The position numbers and the translations under genes were made by a program. From Daphnia carinata (Eukaryota; Arthropoda; Branchiopoda; Diplostraca; Daphniidae), in assembly GCF_022539665.2 (NCBI RefSeq), contig NC_081340.1, positions 5,889,357-5,953,356 of the forward strand: a stretch of 64,000 nucleotides of DNA, written 5' to 3'. This document shows positions 14,530-26,396 of the stretch, piece after piece (position 1 is the stretch's first letter; every line of letters begins with the position of its first letter). A model generated the notes under the pieces. It saw only the letters and a list, made by a program, of their open reading frames with translations. It did no database searches and was not told the origin of the DNA.

Positions 14530-14670
14530 AAACTGTCGGCTTGCATGAAAGGTGTCAACCAGGGTGATCCGGTGCCTTGTTACCCGACCATCCACACGCC
14601 GATTGCCACGTACACGACAAACCAGCGGCCAACCGCTAAACCACCTCAAAGAAAAACGGTCAATAATCAG
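14530..14670 (+). CDS. weak candidate internal exon, unknown protein
   Basis: A 141-bp open frame (47 codons, phase 0 at both ends) lies between an acceptor-like AACAG and a donor-like GTCAGT. It is rich in Pro, Thr and Asn and resembles no family I know. No convincing neighbouring exons were found, although a Cys-rich open stretch starts near 14787. The minus strand of the same segment carries a TGGTTTAGCGG A-box-like word and a GGTTGACACC word, so a tRNA-derived SINE is an alternative reading. Confidence 0.15.
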
Positions 14671-16845
14671 GTCAGTAATCTTATAGCGTGCAGCTCGAAT
14701 ATCTGGTCTGGGTCTTATCATGTCCGACATATATACGCCACTGTGTAGTTACTATTGTTAGCTGACATACAGACACGCGTATATTTATGTGTAAGACTTG
14801 CACGGGTAATTGTCGGCCATGCCCGTATGACTGCAGTATTAAAGGAACGCCCGGAGTGGGGCCAGTTCCAGGTGGCATCGCTATACCCTCTTTCGTCCAA
14901 ACGACTACTTGCCGCTGCTCCTTTTTTTTTCTTGCTTTTTTTTTTCCACCCGTCATTATTAAGATCGATTTCAACATGCCCGGTCCGTGCCATTACTACG
15001 CACGTACACGCAGGCGGACAGTAACGAATGGCATTCGACAGAACGCATATAATCCACACGGCTTTCTTAATATCTTGACTATTGTATATTCCCTATTTTG
15101 AAACAGCGCAACGGAAATAAGAAAAGAAAAACCTTTTTCTCGGATTCCCTGCAATTGTAGTTCCAATGGGAAGGATTTCGAATCGAAGATGGTAATCATC
15201 TTTATTTATTTTTATTTTTTTTTTTTGCTTTTTACGCTCCTTCTACCCTGATCTCTGTGAAAGAAAGGAAATGCAACGGATGCGCGAGATTTCCCTGTCG
15301 ATAGATCTTTGTAGGAGGACTAGGAACTATCGAAATGCCGTCGATCCACTTCTATTCCCATCGATTTATTGTTTATCGGTCCACTGATGGATGGGTGAAA
15401 GATAATGATAGTCAAACGCCAAGGATTTGTGTCCCACAAAACTAATTTTTATATTATCCCAAGTTTGTAAATCGTGCGATGTGTTGGTCCTCTCGACGGC
15501 CTGTTTTTATTTGTTGTCATCGCTTCTCGCAGCGTACGTTTTTCGAGCCGCGATGATCCACAATAACAAACGTTTTTGTCTGGAAAAAAAAAAAAAAGTT
15601 ACATATTTTGAAGAGATGATAGGGTTGCGAGTAAGATCACGTAAAGGCACGAAAGTAGGCGTGGAGAGGGAGAAGAAAAAATGAAAGTAGAAATGGAGGC
15701 TATTGGGGCGTGTATATTTCCATCGATCAGTGTCCGAGCCATGCAATTTTGCTGACGCTAATGATGGCCTTTGGAAATTAGCCGCCTTTAACCCTCCTCA
15801 CGCTGCCTTTCATCTGTCGATATCGTCGTCGTCAATTTCTTCACTCACTTCCAACGTTATTTTCGGTCATTCTTTGATGCCCATCGTCCGTTTTTTTTCC
15901 TCCCTCCTGAATCGCTCACGCTCGTTTCCAAAATCGTTGCCCATGTGCGAGTGCTTATGTACGAAAATCGTCTGGCATATTATCACTCTACTGGAATCTT
16001 TTACAATACAGACTGTTGTAGATGGCTCGTGTGTCACTGATCTCTTTCGATTTCGCCTTGGAAATGGATCGACGTTGAACATTCTGCATCTCTACATTTT
16101 TAGCTTCCTTTTGTTGATCATCTTTGAAGATTTGTGAATTATTGGCATTCCGTCGAAACCAAGAATTAGATTTTTTTTTTCAAGGTTCTAAAAAGGAAAA
16201 ATGCGAAAATAGAACGGCAGCAAGAGGGGGCTTAATCGAACGCGATCCGATCATTGCGAAGAATCGTTTTTCATAGGCCAGTCTAACTGAGTCTCTTCCG
16301 GTGCCTGGGCCGTCCTGAAAACGCTTCGTTCCAGACTCTTCTTTCCCTTTCTGTGATCCCCCCTTTTTTTTTTTTTTTATAAATCCGGTTGTGTACTCAA
16401 GAGTCCCCGGTCATAATAACAAATGACGATGGACGCGTTTACTGACACTTCTCCGATGCCCTGAAACTGCCGTTTCCGTTGTACCCTCGATGGATTTGCT
16501 GATTTCCCAGTATCCTGGTGATTCGTGGTCTTCGATCCTTCCTACAGTCAATGAGGTTTTCTCTTTCCTTGTCGTGTTTGTTGATCGACCGTCGAAGATT
16601 CTCAACTTTCTGTCATACGACGGCAAAGGAGCCAGTGGAACACGGCGTTCCATTTCAGAAACATTGTGGTCTGTGATTGCAGATCATCGAAAATAGTGCC
16701 GGGAATCTTAAATATGTAACCGAATTGAAGAAGGACACTGTTACTATATTGAAAGCTTTTTATTGATCTTTATATTGGTCGTAAGTTCAAAGTCATTTCA
16801 TGGTGACCGACAAGTTTCGTATCCGTGGGGAAATGGTACGCCCAA

Positions 16846-17037
16846 CTAGTACGAGAAATGTGATTGTTGCGTGCAGCCTCGACTAACTCGACCCAGACGA
16901 CGAATAGCAACAGCGGTCTCTAGCAGAAGAGTTATAATTCCATCTTGATGTACACGAGCAGCTTCAGTCTGCACGCATAAAGCAATCGCAATGTTGCTTA
17001 CCTGAGCTCGACTTCGAGGACAAAAATAGATGTAGCA
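16846..17037 (-). CDS. weak ATG-less open frame
   Basis: A 63-codon frame without an initiator ATG runs between two stops on the minus strand. Its middle part (from VSNIAIALCVQTEA to LLLETAVAIRRLG) alternates hydrophobic and polar residues as a helix would. There is no known homology and no paired exon; it may be a decayed exon or chance. Confidence 0.12.
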   Translation of the reverse strand, partial: CYIYFCPRSRAQVSNIAIALCVQTEAARVHQDGIITLLLETAVAIRRLGRVSRGCTQQSHFSY

Positions 17038-17692
17038 TTAGACCTATTTCTTACATGTAACACAATTCGAAATCTTCCATCATTCCAAACCCAGTTACCG
17101 AATAGAGAAACTTAGGTGATATCAAATTTCGGCTCCATATCTTATTTTTCCATGAATTTATTGCATTTTATTTTCGTGCTGTGCGAATTTCTATTAATGC
17201 AAAATATGTCTGACATGGCGACCGTAACGTTCGTCACTGTCCGTAACGCAGGTGCAAGTCTCGTTATTTTTACTCCCCAACCGCCTATTTATCTAAATAT
17301 ATCTAATCGATCACCACGCGTGCAACCTCAATTGAAACGATCATCATAAATACTAGTGTCGAAAATGGAAACTAAAACATTAGATCAGATATGATACCGA
17401 AGTAAAATCAAGCGGCCTCTTATTTAACTACCATCATCCGTCTACATGGAAAAAGTGTCATTCGTTGATAACGAAGAAGGAAAGGAAGAACTGTAGCTCT
17501 GATTACTTGGCCCCATTAATACTCCCATTCTCCTGGCCATTAGCGCAGTGCGTGCAAAAGAACATCTAAGCAAAGGCGATGTTAACCACACACGACATGT
17601 CACACTATGGTAGAAACAAAATGAGTCAAGACATTGTTGCGTTATCCCGCCAGCCATCGTTAGCGAGTGACAGACATGTCGGTCAGCGTGTT

Positions 17693-17698
17693 TTTATT
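17693..17698 (-). terminator. poly(A) signal of NNT
   Basis: The minus strand reads AATAAA about 180 nt past the NNT stop codon, within a T-rich plus-strand tract. It is the nearest canonical signal downstream of the gene. Confidence 0.6.
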
Positions 17699-17874
17699 TT
17701 TATTTTCTGTTCTTAGCGTCTCTTTTTAGGAAAAGACACCACCATTACAGTATTTTGTTTTTGCACTTGATTTGTTTTCTAACGTGAGAAACATAACCGC
17801 TCATATCTGCACCAAAGAAGTTGATCAACTACACGACAGATACAACGAATGTGGTAGACGAAGTACGTTGGGAT

Positions 17875-20800
17875 CTATTGCGATTCGTAATGTTCCTTGA
17901 TTTTGCTAAGCAACGAATCGCAAGTCTTCTTGGCGTCACCCAACAACATGGAAGTATTGGGTTTGTAAAAAATGGGGTTGTCGACGGCGGCGTAACCGAC
18001 GCCCAAAGAACGCTTCATGACGACGACCTGTTGGGACAGCCAGACTTTCAAAACGGGCATGCCTGCGATGATGGAATTGGGATCTTCTTCGGCGGCGCTG
18101 TTGACGGTGTCGTTGGCACCGATAACAAGTACCAAGTCGGTTTCCTATAGCCAATGGAATTCGAGTGGTAAATATAATTTAAGTAAATCTATTTAAAGTG
18201 AAATATACCTTGAAGTCATCGTTGATTTCATCCATCTCCAAAACAACATCGTAAGGAACTCCGGCTTCAGCTAGGAGGACATTCAACTGGCCTGGCATAC
18301 GACCAGCAACTGGGTGAATTCCGAAGCGGACGTTCTTTCCTTTGTTCTTCAAAAGGCTAATCATTTCGGCAATGGGGTATTGAGCCTTGGCAACGCACAG
18401 ACCGTAACCAGGAGTGATGATGATGTTCTTGGCGTTGGTGATCATTTCAACAGTGCCGTCAACGTTGACTTCAGTGTGGGTGCCGGTGATTTCCATCGGC
18501 TTACCTCCGGCCGTCGAAGACGTACCTGAAAACAAATAAGGAAATCATCAAAATCTGCTCGCAACTGCGGTAAATCTAAATGAAAAAAATTTACCATAAC
18601 CACCGAGGATAACGTTGGGCAAGGATCGGTTCATGGCCTTGCACATGATGTACGACAGAATAGCTCCGGAAGAGCCGATGAGGGCACCGACGATTGTCAT
18701 CAAGTTGTTGTTCAACATGAAGCCTTCGGCACACAAGGCCCAACCAGAGTAGCTGTTGAGGACGGTGATGACAACGGGCATGTCAGCACCTCCAATAGCG
18801 GCGGTCAAGGTAACACCCATGATGGTAGACAGAGCAGTGGTGGTTCCCAACATTCCCATACCGGCAACAAACGATGGGTCATAGAAATAATAAGCCATAG
18901 CTCCAACATTGCCCAGCATTAGCGCACTATTCATGGCGTGACGACCAGGAAGCAGAAGAGGAGATGAATTCAAGACACCCTAACAAAGCAGAATACAAGT
19001 CTGTGAACGAGTCAAGTACCATTTAGCAATGCACTCATTTCTAACCTGTAGTTTTCCGTAGGCGATGAGAGAACCGCTGAATGTGACTCCACCAATAAAG
19101 GTACCCAAGAAAAGAGCTGTCTTGATAACATTGGCAGCTGGGTCTGTGGCGAAGTGGGGGAAGTCAACAATGTATGTGCTCAAGCAAGTCAGCACGGCGG
19201 CGGCCCCGACCAAAGAGTGGAAAGCGGCAACCAATTGGGGCAAATCGGTGATTTCAATCTTCTTGGCGATGACGGTGCCAAGAGCTCCACCAACACCCAT
19301 ACAAGCGGCCATCTGGGTAAGCGTGTCCATGTTGGGCATCATCAAACCCAATGTGGCGGCAATACCACCCGAAACACCAATTTGACCAAGGACGTTGCCT
19401 ATACGCGACGTCTTCTGTGAGCTGAGCCCGGCCAATGCACCAACGCAGCAAAGAGATGATGCCAAGTAGGCCATTTGATGGACTTCGGGGTAGCCCATAT
19501 GAACTCCCCAGCCGTAGCTGCCGAGGAAGACCGAAGCTGGGATTCCGTACAAGTAGTAAAACTCGGGAGGGTCAGCTGTTGAATAATTTAAAAAATTATG
19601 TTTAGTTGCATTGTCTAATGGCAGTTTCGTTTTCTTCTTACTCGGTCTCCTGAACATGTCAAGCATCCTTTTGGTGACCAGGAAGCCACCGAAAATGTTG
19701 ATTGACGAGATGAATGCAGCGCTAGCAGCCAAAGACTGGGCAGTGTTGGAGGGGAAATAGCCGCCACCCATTTGGAGAAGACCGCCGACAGCCGTAATAC
19801 CGGAAATGGCATTGGTGACGGACATGAGAGGCGAATGCAGGGCTGGGGTAACTCCCCATACCGTATGATAACCGACAATGCAACCCAAGCCCAACGTCGT
19901 AGTCATGGTGGTAAAAGCCGGATTGGGAGCATTCATGCCGAGTGCCATTAACGATCCAAGTCCTCCGGTGTACATCAAAGAATCCTTCAGAGTCATGTTG
20001 AAATAGTCTGGCGGTGGTGGTGCAACTTTCTCTGCCGGTTTAGCCTGGTGAAGGTAAAATAGTTTGTTATATGACAAATTATCGCTTTAATAGTTGACTT
20101 ACCGCTTGGGCTTGAGGTTGTGCGGAAACTGCCACAGGTGGGGCAGGCCACAACAGCTGACCGTCCTTCAAGACGATGGCTCCACGAACAACTTCGTCCT
20201 CCAAGTTGATATTGAAATGATCTTTCTCTCCCATAGACAGGAAAAATTTGGAAATGTTGTTGGCGTACAAAGTAGAGGCCTGAGTTGGCAGACGGCTAGG
20301 GAAATCAGTAAGACCAATGTGGACCACATCCTGCACACCAAACAAATTATTAAGTTATATTACGACTATTCTTAGTTAGCTATTATTTTTAATAACCGCA
20401 CTTTGTAAGTGTAGATCTCTCCCGGCTTAATAGTCTCAATGTTGCCACCAGCTTCAGCTGCCAAATCAACAACAACCGAACCTGGTTTCATTGATTCGAC
20501 CATGGCCTTGGTGATCAGCGTCGGGGCTTTCTGGCCCGGGATCAGCGCGGTCGTGATGATAACATCGACTTCCTTTGCCTGTTTAGCAAACAGTGCCATT
20601 TCAGCTTCGATGAATTCCTTAGACATCACTTTGGCATAACCACCAGCTCCATCTCCAGATTCCTGCAATTCGAAATGTTCAAAATCTATTTGAGATTTCA
20701 CTACATAGACAATTGGAGTATGACAACCAAACCTTCATGTTAACTTCAAGAAATTCGGCACCCATCGACTCGACTTGCTCTTTCACAGCCGCTCGAGTAT

Positions 20801-21732
20801 CGAATGCACGAACAATGGCTCCCATATTTTTAGCTTGACCAATGGCAGCTAGACCAGCAACTCCACCGCCGATGACTAGAATTTTAGCGGGTGGCACTTT
20901 GCCTGCAGCCGTGATTTGGCCGGTAAAAAAACGACCGAAATGGTTCGCGGCTTCGACTACCGCCCTGTAACCAGCAATATTTGCCATGGAACTGAGAGCA
21001 TCGAACACCTGCGCTCTGGAAATGCGGGGAATGGCATCCATAGCTAGAAAAGTAAGAAAGAATCATTTTCTTTTTGAGTTGTGGCTGTCTAATGTAAAAA
21101 TTTGTGTGTGTAAACCCACCGAAAGCTGTCAGTTTTCTTTCACCCATTTTACCAACCAAAGGTTTATTGAGGGCGGGATAGAGGAATGATATAATGTTGC
21201 CATGTTCTTTTAGTAAACCAATTTCTGTTTCTAAAGGTTGTCTCACTTTCAAAACAATGTCTGAATAAAATAAATTTCAAATAAGTTACTGATGTCCCCA
21301 CATTATGACATTGTCTCAAATTTACCAGATTGAAAGGCAGTGTTTTCTTGTCAGTGAGTTTTCCTCCTGCAGCTGCATAGTCATCATTGCGAAAACGGGC
21401 TTCAATTCCTGCACCTGATTCAATGTTCACAGTAAAACCTTTCTTGACTAGAGTTGCAGTCACAGCTGGAGTAATGGCAACTCTGCAAATGTACAGTATG
21501 TAATTTTATCATTTCCTATAAGGAAGTGATTACTTTACCTTCGCTCATTGGTCCAGATTTCTTTAGGAACACCAATAGTTAGATTTTTGTAAGGAATGCC
21601 TTTGATGGGCTCAGCAGGCTTGGCATCCTTACGCAGTGGTCTGGCATAAGTACGGAGCCCACGAACCGAACAGAACAAGGGCGATTGAACCGGCCCTTGG
21701 ATGGTCAGGGAAACACGTAATACGCCGGCCAT
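17875..21732 (-). CDS. Nnt: NAD(P) transhydrogenase, mitochondrial
   Basis: Proton-pumping transhydrogenase of the inner mitochondrial membrane: it uses the proton gradient to transfer hydride from NADH to NADP+, feeding mitochondrial NADPH. Eleven coding exons were read: 21732-21539, 21482-21326, 21260-21120, 21053-20733, 20662-20402, 20330-20103, 20044-19642, 19575-19046, 18979-18595, 18525-18209, 18144-17875. They join in frame to about 1068 residues, the family size. Order: a transit peptide (MAGVLRVSL...), the NAD-binding domain I ([17 protein letters not shown]), the multi-helix membrane domain II ([30 protein letters not shown]), then NADP-binding domain III ([35 protein letters not shown]). 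It ends shortly after [12 protein letters not shown] non-coding first exon seems to end at about 22164 with donor GTAAGT, spliced just before the ATG. It is divergent from IDH2. Confidence 0.97.
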
Positions 21733-23027
21733 ATCAGTAAAATCTGTTTTAAGTCAACAACAAATTCGAAAGTTCAAAAGATAAATAAGAAGGTAAACAA
21801 AGTTCAATCGATAATGCTGTTAACAACGGCCGCTAGATGGCTTTAGGAAGGTGCTAATAATACAGGCTATTAATAAACATACGACTACGTTGCGTTTTTT
21901 CTCATGTGATCGTTATGAACCTTACCATTCGCAAAACAGAATCGAAATACCTGTTTCGAATCTTGTATTTATTTTAGTTCAAGTATCTTTATGGAACAAA
22001 AAGAAGATACTGCGAACAAGGGGGGAGGACGTTTACGGGAGGCGGGGGTTTACGTGAGGAAATTGTACAAGCAGTGTGAATGGGCCGGTTTCGCACTGAC
22101 ATCCCTAAAATAACTTGAACCTTCACGTAAATCTTAAGTAATAAGAAATAAAAATGTACTTACTCGGCCGCAAATGCGTAAGACAAATATGGAAGAAAGT
22201 TGGAGAGAGAAAGAGCCGGGGAACTTTGTTCCTAGCCCCGGCAGTCTGCAGTAGGATAACAGTGAGCAAAGGTTTAGGAGAACCCTTACTTCAGAATATG
22301 GACGCTAGGGGCGCTGGCTCTTGGCGCTCGTTTGGCAAGGCGCCAGATGACAAAAGAAATTTGATGACAAAGGATGTAAAAACTACCGAAATTGGACTAA
22401 GGGTACGAACCATGGAAGTAAAAGAACATTGCCATCTTATTAGTATTGTAAAGCAATAACCCAAAATTTAGTTTTTTTGAAATTTTAGGTGTTAAAGAAT
22501 TCATGTGTATTAATTTTCGCATCTGTAAGAGCATACCGCTCAACCTGCATCTTTTATTCAACAGGATTTTAAGTGGAGTAAACCGCTTTATTTCTAGAAA
22601 ACTGCGCAGTTCGTTCACGTATTCAGGGCACGTATGGCCACTTAAAGGTCATCTACCGGCACTAAGGTTCAAACTTGTCTCCGCGTAATACGTCCAGTTA
22701 AATCAATTTAAGGTAGGTGACCAGCTATGGTGAACATAACGACAGGAAACACAACAAAAAAGCTAATACAAAATGTAACGGTATTCAAAGTAATTTAAAA
22801 TTAGTCTTTCACAAATCGACTTTGGCGAATCACAAACTAAACCACCAGGGGCTCTAGTAGTGCTCGGTTCTGTACCTTCCCCCCCCCCCCTCCCTTATCC
22901 AGTCAAAATATCCGCCCTTCTCACCCCATGGCCCAAGTTGGCGACGCAGCTGATCTTGTATATTTTCGGGACTTGAACACGGTCAGCGGTAGAAGGAAGA
23001 CAAACGTTAAACAAACCGGCAACCAAG
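21733..23027. promoter_or_regulatory. shared upstream region of NNT and IDH2
   Basis: A 1295-bp gap separates two divergent start codons. On the minus side, CCGA followed by GTAAGTAC at about 22164 looks like the donor of an NNT 5' UTR exon, with its acceptor (TAAAACAG) just before the NNT ATG. The short plus-strand frame at 22154-22459 overlaps this putative UTR and promoter and has no recognisable content. A C-rich run lies near 22880. The IDH2 start sits in AACCAAG-ATG, a good Kozak-like context. Confidence 0.5.
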
Positions 23028-25272
23028 ATGGCAGGAAATCTCGCTAAAATCGGAAAAGTACTGGGTCAACTAAGCACCACTTCAACTAAAGTGTGTGCCC
23101 CAGCCGTTGCCACTCAAAATCGCAACTGTAAGTACTTTTATTCGAAACTTTAATTCTGGTTGTCAATATATTTGCTCAGAAACTGATTCGTTGAAAAAAA
23201 AACTATATTTTACGTAGAAGTAATTTTAATAAATAGATGCATGTTAAATCATGTCGTTGTTTTGAATTCTTGTCTTCAAGAATGCTGGGATTCTTTCACG
23301 TGTGCGTTTTGTGGTAAAAAAAAAAATTAGTATTTTGGCTCTGAAGCAGTAAACAGCAAACGTACGGTCTGATAGGGAAGGGAAAAGCTTATTTTATCCT
23401 ACAGATGGGGCCGTGTGACATACGTGATCTAAGATTATCTTTTGTTGACGTCAGTAGTCTGCACCTTCGTTTTTTATTTTTTCTTGGCGCCATTTGTTTG
23501 TTGTTGTATTGTTACTTACTACCTTTTCAATTTTTAAAGATGGTACCGGAAAGAGGATTGAAGTTGCACGGCCTGTTGTTGACCTTGATGGAGATGAAAT
23601 GACCCGCATCATTTGGGAAAAAATTAAGGAAACCCTGATTTTTCCCTATTTAAAGGTAGGGGTGTAAATAAACTCTTTTAACTATTCACAACTGGCTAAT
23701 AGCCATGGATGGCTAGCAGCCAGAGATTCACCTATTGGGCTGTTGCCAAGCTTGAAATAGTTCGAAGGCTGAATGCAAATTGCTGATGTTGGTTTTTCTT
23801 GTATTTAGATTGAGTCCCTCTACTTTGATCTTGGTCTTCCCTACCGTGACCAGACTGATGATCAAGTCACCTTTGATGCAGCTTATGCCATCTTGAAACA
23901 CCATGTTGGCATCAAGTGTGCTGTGAGTATACAATCACTTATTTATGTTTCAAAAACATAATTCTTAAAATGTTTTCAATGTTCCTTAATAGACTATCAC
24001 ACCTGATGAACAACGTGTTGAAGGTATGATTTCTTTGTTTTCGTGAAAAAATCCAGAGTTATTCACCACTTCCTCTTATTGCAGAATTCAAATTGAAGAA
24101 AATGTGGCCCAGCCCGAATGGAACGATTCGTAACATTTTGGGTGGTACCGTTTTCCGTGAGCCCATCCTTTGCAAAACTATTCCACGCCTCGTCCCCGGT
24201 TGGACGCAACCCATAGTCATCGGTCGCCATGCTTTTGGTGACCAGTACAAGGCCACTGACTTTGTCGTCCCCAAGGCTGGCAAAGTAGAACTAGTCTTCT
24301 CTCCAAAAGATGGATCTCAGCCCATCCACTACCCAATGTACGAGTTTAAAGACGGCGGTGTGGCAATGGGAATGTACAACACGGATGAATCCATCCGTGC
24401 TTTCGCCCACTCTAGCTTCCAGGTATGTCATTTAATCAGTTTGTTGCTCAGCCACTAACCATGAATATTATCTGAATGGGTTTAGATGGCCATCAACAAG
24501 AAATACCCACTGTACATGTCTACCAAAAACACAATCCTGAAGCGATATGACGGTCGTTTCAAGGATATCTTCCAAGATATCTATGAAAAGTAGGGTTATC
24601 ATTTTACGACTTGATTTACGCAATGATTAATGCAAATAGTACATCAAATTTGTTTTGTAAAGGACATACGAGCCTGAGTTCAAGAAACTTGGCATCTGGT
24701 ATGAGCACCGTCTGATTGACGATATGGTTGCACAAGGAATCAAAAGCTCCGGTGGATTCGTATGGGCCTGCAAGAACTATGATGGTGATGTCCAGTCTGA
24801 TGTCGTCGCACAGGGTTACGGATCTCTGGGTTTGATGACTTCAGTATTGATTTGCCCTGATGGAAAGACCGTAGAATCTGAAGCTGCTCACGGAACTGTC
24901 ACACGTCATTACAGGTCTTATATTCTTTTGCTAATTTTGTAGATTTAAAAAAAGTATTGCTAATGTTTATGGCAATTTTTATCCAGAGAACACCAGAAGG
25001 GTAAATCCACTTCCACTAACCCAATTGCCTCCATCTTCGCCTGGACCCGTGGTCTAGAGCACCGTGCTAAGTTGGATAACAACGCCGAACTTGCCCGATT
25101 TGCTCTGTTGCTCGAAAAGTCATGCGTCGATGTCGTCGACTCTGGAAAGATGACCAAAGATCTTGCTATTTGCGTTCATGGCATGTCCAATACCAAGGAA
25201 GGCATGTACTTGAACACCATGGATTTCCTCAATGCTATTTCTGAAGATTTGAGCAAAAAAATGTCCAGCTAA
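23028..25272 (+). CDS. Idh2: isocitrate dehydrogenase [NADP], mitochondrial
   Basis: Oxidatively decarboxylates isocitrate to 2-oxoglutarate while making NADPH. Eight exons join in frame: 23028-23127, 23540-23655, 23809-23922, 23993-24023, 24085-24422, 24486-24589, 24663-24914, 24987-25272, giving about 446 residues (vertebrate IDH2 is about 450). The N-terminus ([20 protein letters not shown]) is basic and hydroxylated without acidic residues, as expected for a mitochondrial transit peptide; the cytosolic form lacks this. Family motifs are [14 protein letters not shown], the substrate-binding [19 protein letters not shown] and [14 protein letters not shown], and [18 protein letters not shown] near the NADP site. 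There is no peroxisomal SKL-type C-terminus (it ends KKMSS). It lies head-to-head with NNT. Confidence 0.97.
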
Positions 25273-25436
25273 ATCGTACCTTCATTTCCAACTGCTGGTA
25301 CGATTAGTATCTGTGCAACGTCCCTTCACGTTATTGTTGTGTAGGCCAAAGCAATACACATCCATATTGTGTACTTTTTTTTGTATTAATGTTCGTATTA
25401 TTTTATTATATATTATTATAGATATATAATATATAT

Positions 25437-25469
25437 AATAAATGTATTATATTACTTTTTTTGAATAAA
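25437..25469 (+). terminator. IDH2 poly(A) signals
   Basis: Two AATAAA hexamers (25437-25442 and 25464-25469) follow the stop by 165-190 nt, in an AT-rich stretch with TA repeats. Confidence 0.7.
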
Positions 25470-26396
25470 TTTAAGAAGAAAGCATTTTTTTCAGTTGCCT
25501 CAGCAAGCAGACGACAAATGATTCATCAGGGAAATTGTCAATGCCATGTGAAAAGTTAAAACCCGGTGTGATAGGAGAGTGTTGGAGAAAGTGAATTCGG
25601 CTTTAACTGTACAACCTGTTACAGTTTAATGATCTATTAAACAATGTCTAACAAAACGTTATGCTAAATTCTTACTCTTATAAGCATTGTGTCGTGCACG
25701 TGTGGCGAAAACATTGTGTTAAACAGAACAGATCGTCACGTCTTCGGAATTCCATACTTCAGGCTGTAATGTCACACAGTAAGGTAAAAGTGTAGGTTCT
25801 GTATTAAACATAAGGGACATTTACGTAATTAAAGAAAGCTTATTTAATTGCCATTTGCAAATGGTGTGTAAAATTCGCACGTTCCTCTGCTCAAACTGTT
25901 GGGCCATATAGTGTGAACACATGCAGTCTGTAGTTCATATGTTTCAGTATCTGGGTTACTAGATAGGAATTTAGGGACTTCCAGTGCAGTAGCAAGCCTC
26001 ATTTAATGAAGACTTCTCACGAGATATGCTGGATCTCATACATAGAAGCATCGTGTTGTCAATTCTGTTTAAGCATCTTGTTGGTTGAGCTTTACTAGAG
26101 ACAGACATATCGTACGTTTTTTCGTAACTCGTGTATTAGTGCGTTGAGGTTGCTTCGTAGAACAAGATGACTGGTATAATTAAACTTGTTTTAAGTTATA
26201 TAAAGCAAGATGATAAGAAGGTGAGTGTTGATTTGGAACAAGATAGGGACTAATCGGAGCTTCCTCCTGTCGCGTTGATATTCGTCTGAAATAAGAAACA
26301 AGTCAGCAATTTCATAAATTCAAAAATCGTTAGAAGCACTTTCGCCTTTTCAAAGTTACCTTCTAAGTGTTATGTGATGAAATGTTTTTTGGAGTA
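25470..26396. other. intergenic, nothing recognised
   Basis: Tail-to-tail spacer between IDH2 and the small secreted-protein gene. The right part is presumably the 3' UTR of the latter. No coding frame, RNA gene or repeat is recognised. Confidence 0.5.

Larger units (their letters stand above)
6181..17874. other. gene-free region, nothing firmly coding
   Basis: I scanned this region for splice-bounded coding frames and recognisable motifs and found none I can name. The longest frames (7453-7884 plus, 10631-11197 minus, 15703-16137 plus, 14107-14730 minus) cross homopolymers and lack domain-like composition. Small palindromes occur at 6807-6822 (CTAGTCT-AG-AGACTAG) and 8389-8400 (TAGTCTAGACTA). 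Around 8400-8450 and 8600 the sequence is rich in TAATTA and ATCGAT words of the sort bound by homeodomain proteins, which is only suggestive. The right end (about 17.69-17.87 kb) is the NNT 3' UTR. Confidence 0.5.

Noticed and set aside
14107-14730. 207-codon open frame on the minus strand
   Set aside because: Arg-rich and without domain-like order; an overlapping plus-strand candidate exon and SINE-like words make it doubtful.
15703-16137. 144-codon open frame on the plus strand
   Set aside because: No recognisable motif, no neighbouring exons and no supporting promoter or poly(A) signal.
22154-22459. 101-codon plus frame between NNT and IDH2
   Set aside because: It overlaps the likely NNT 5' UTR exon and promoter and has no recognisable content.
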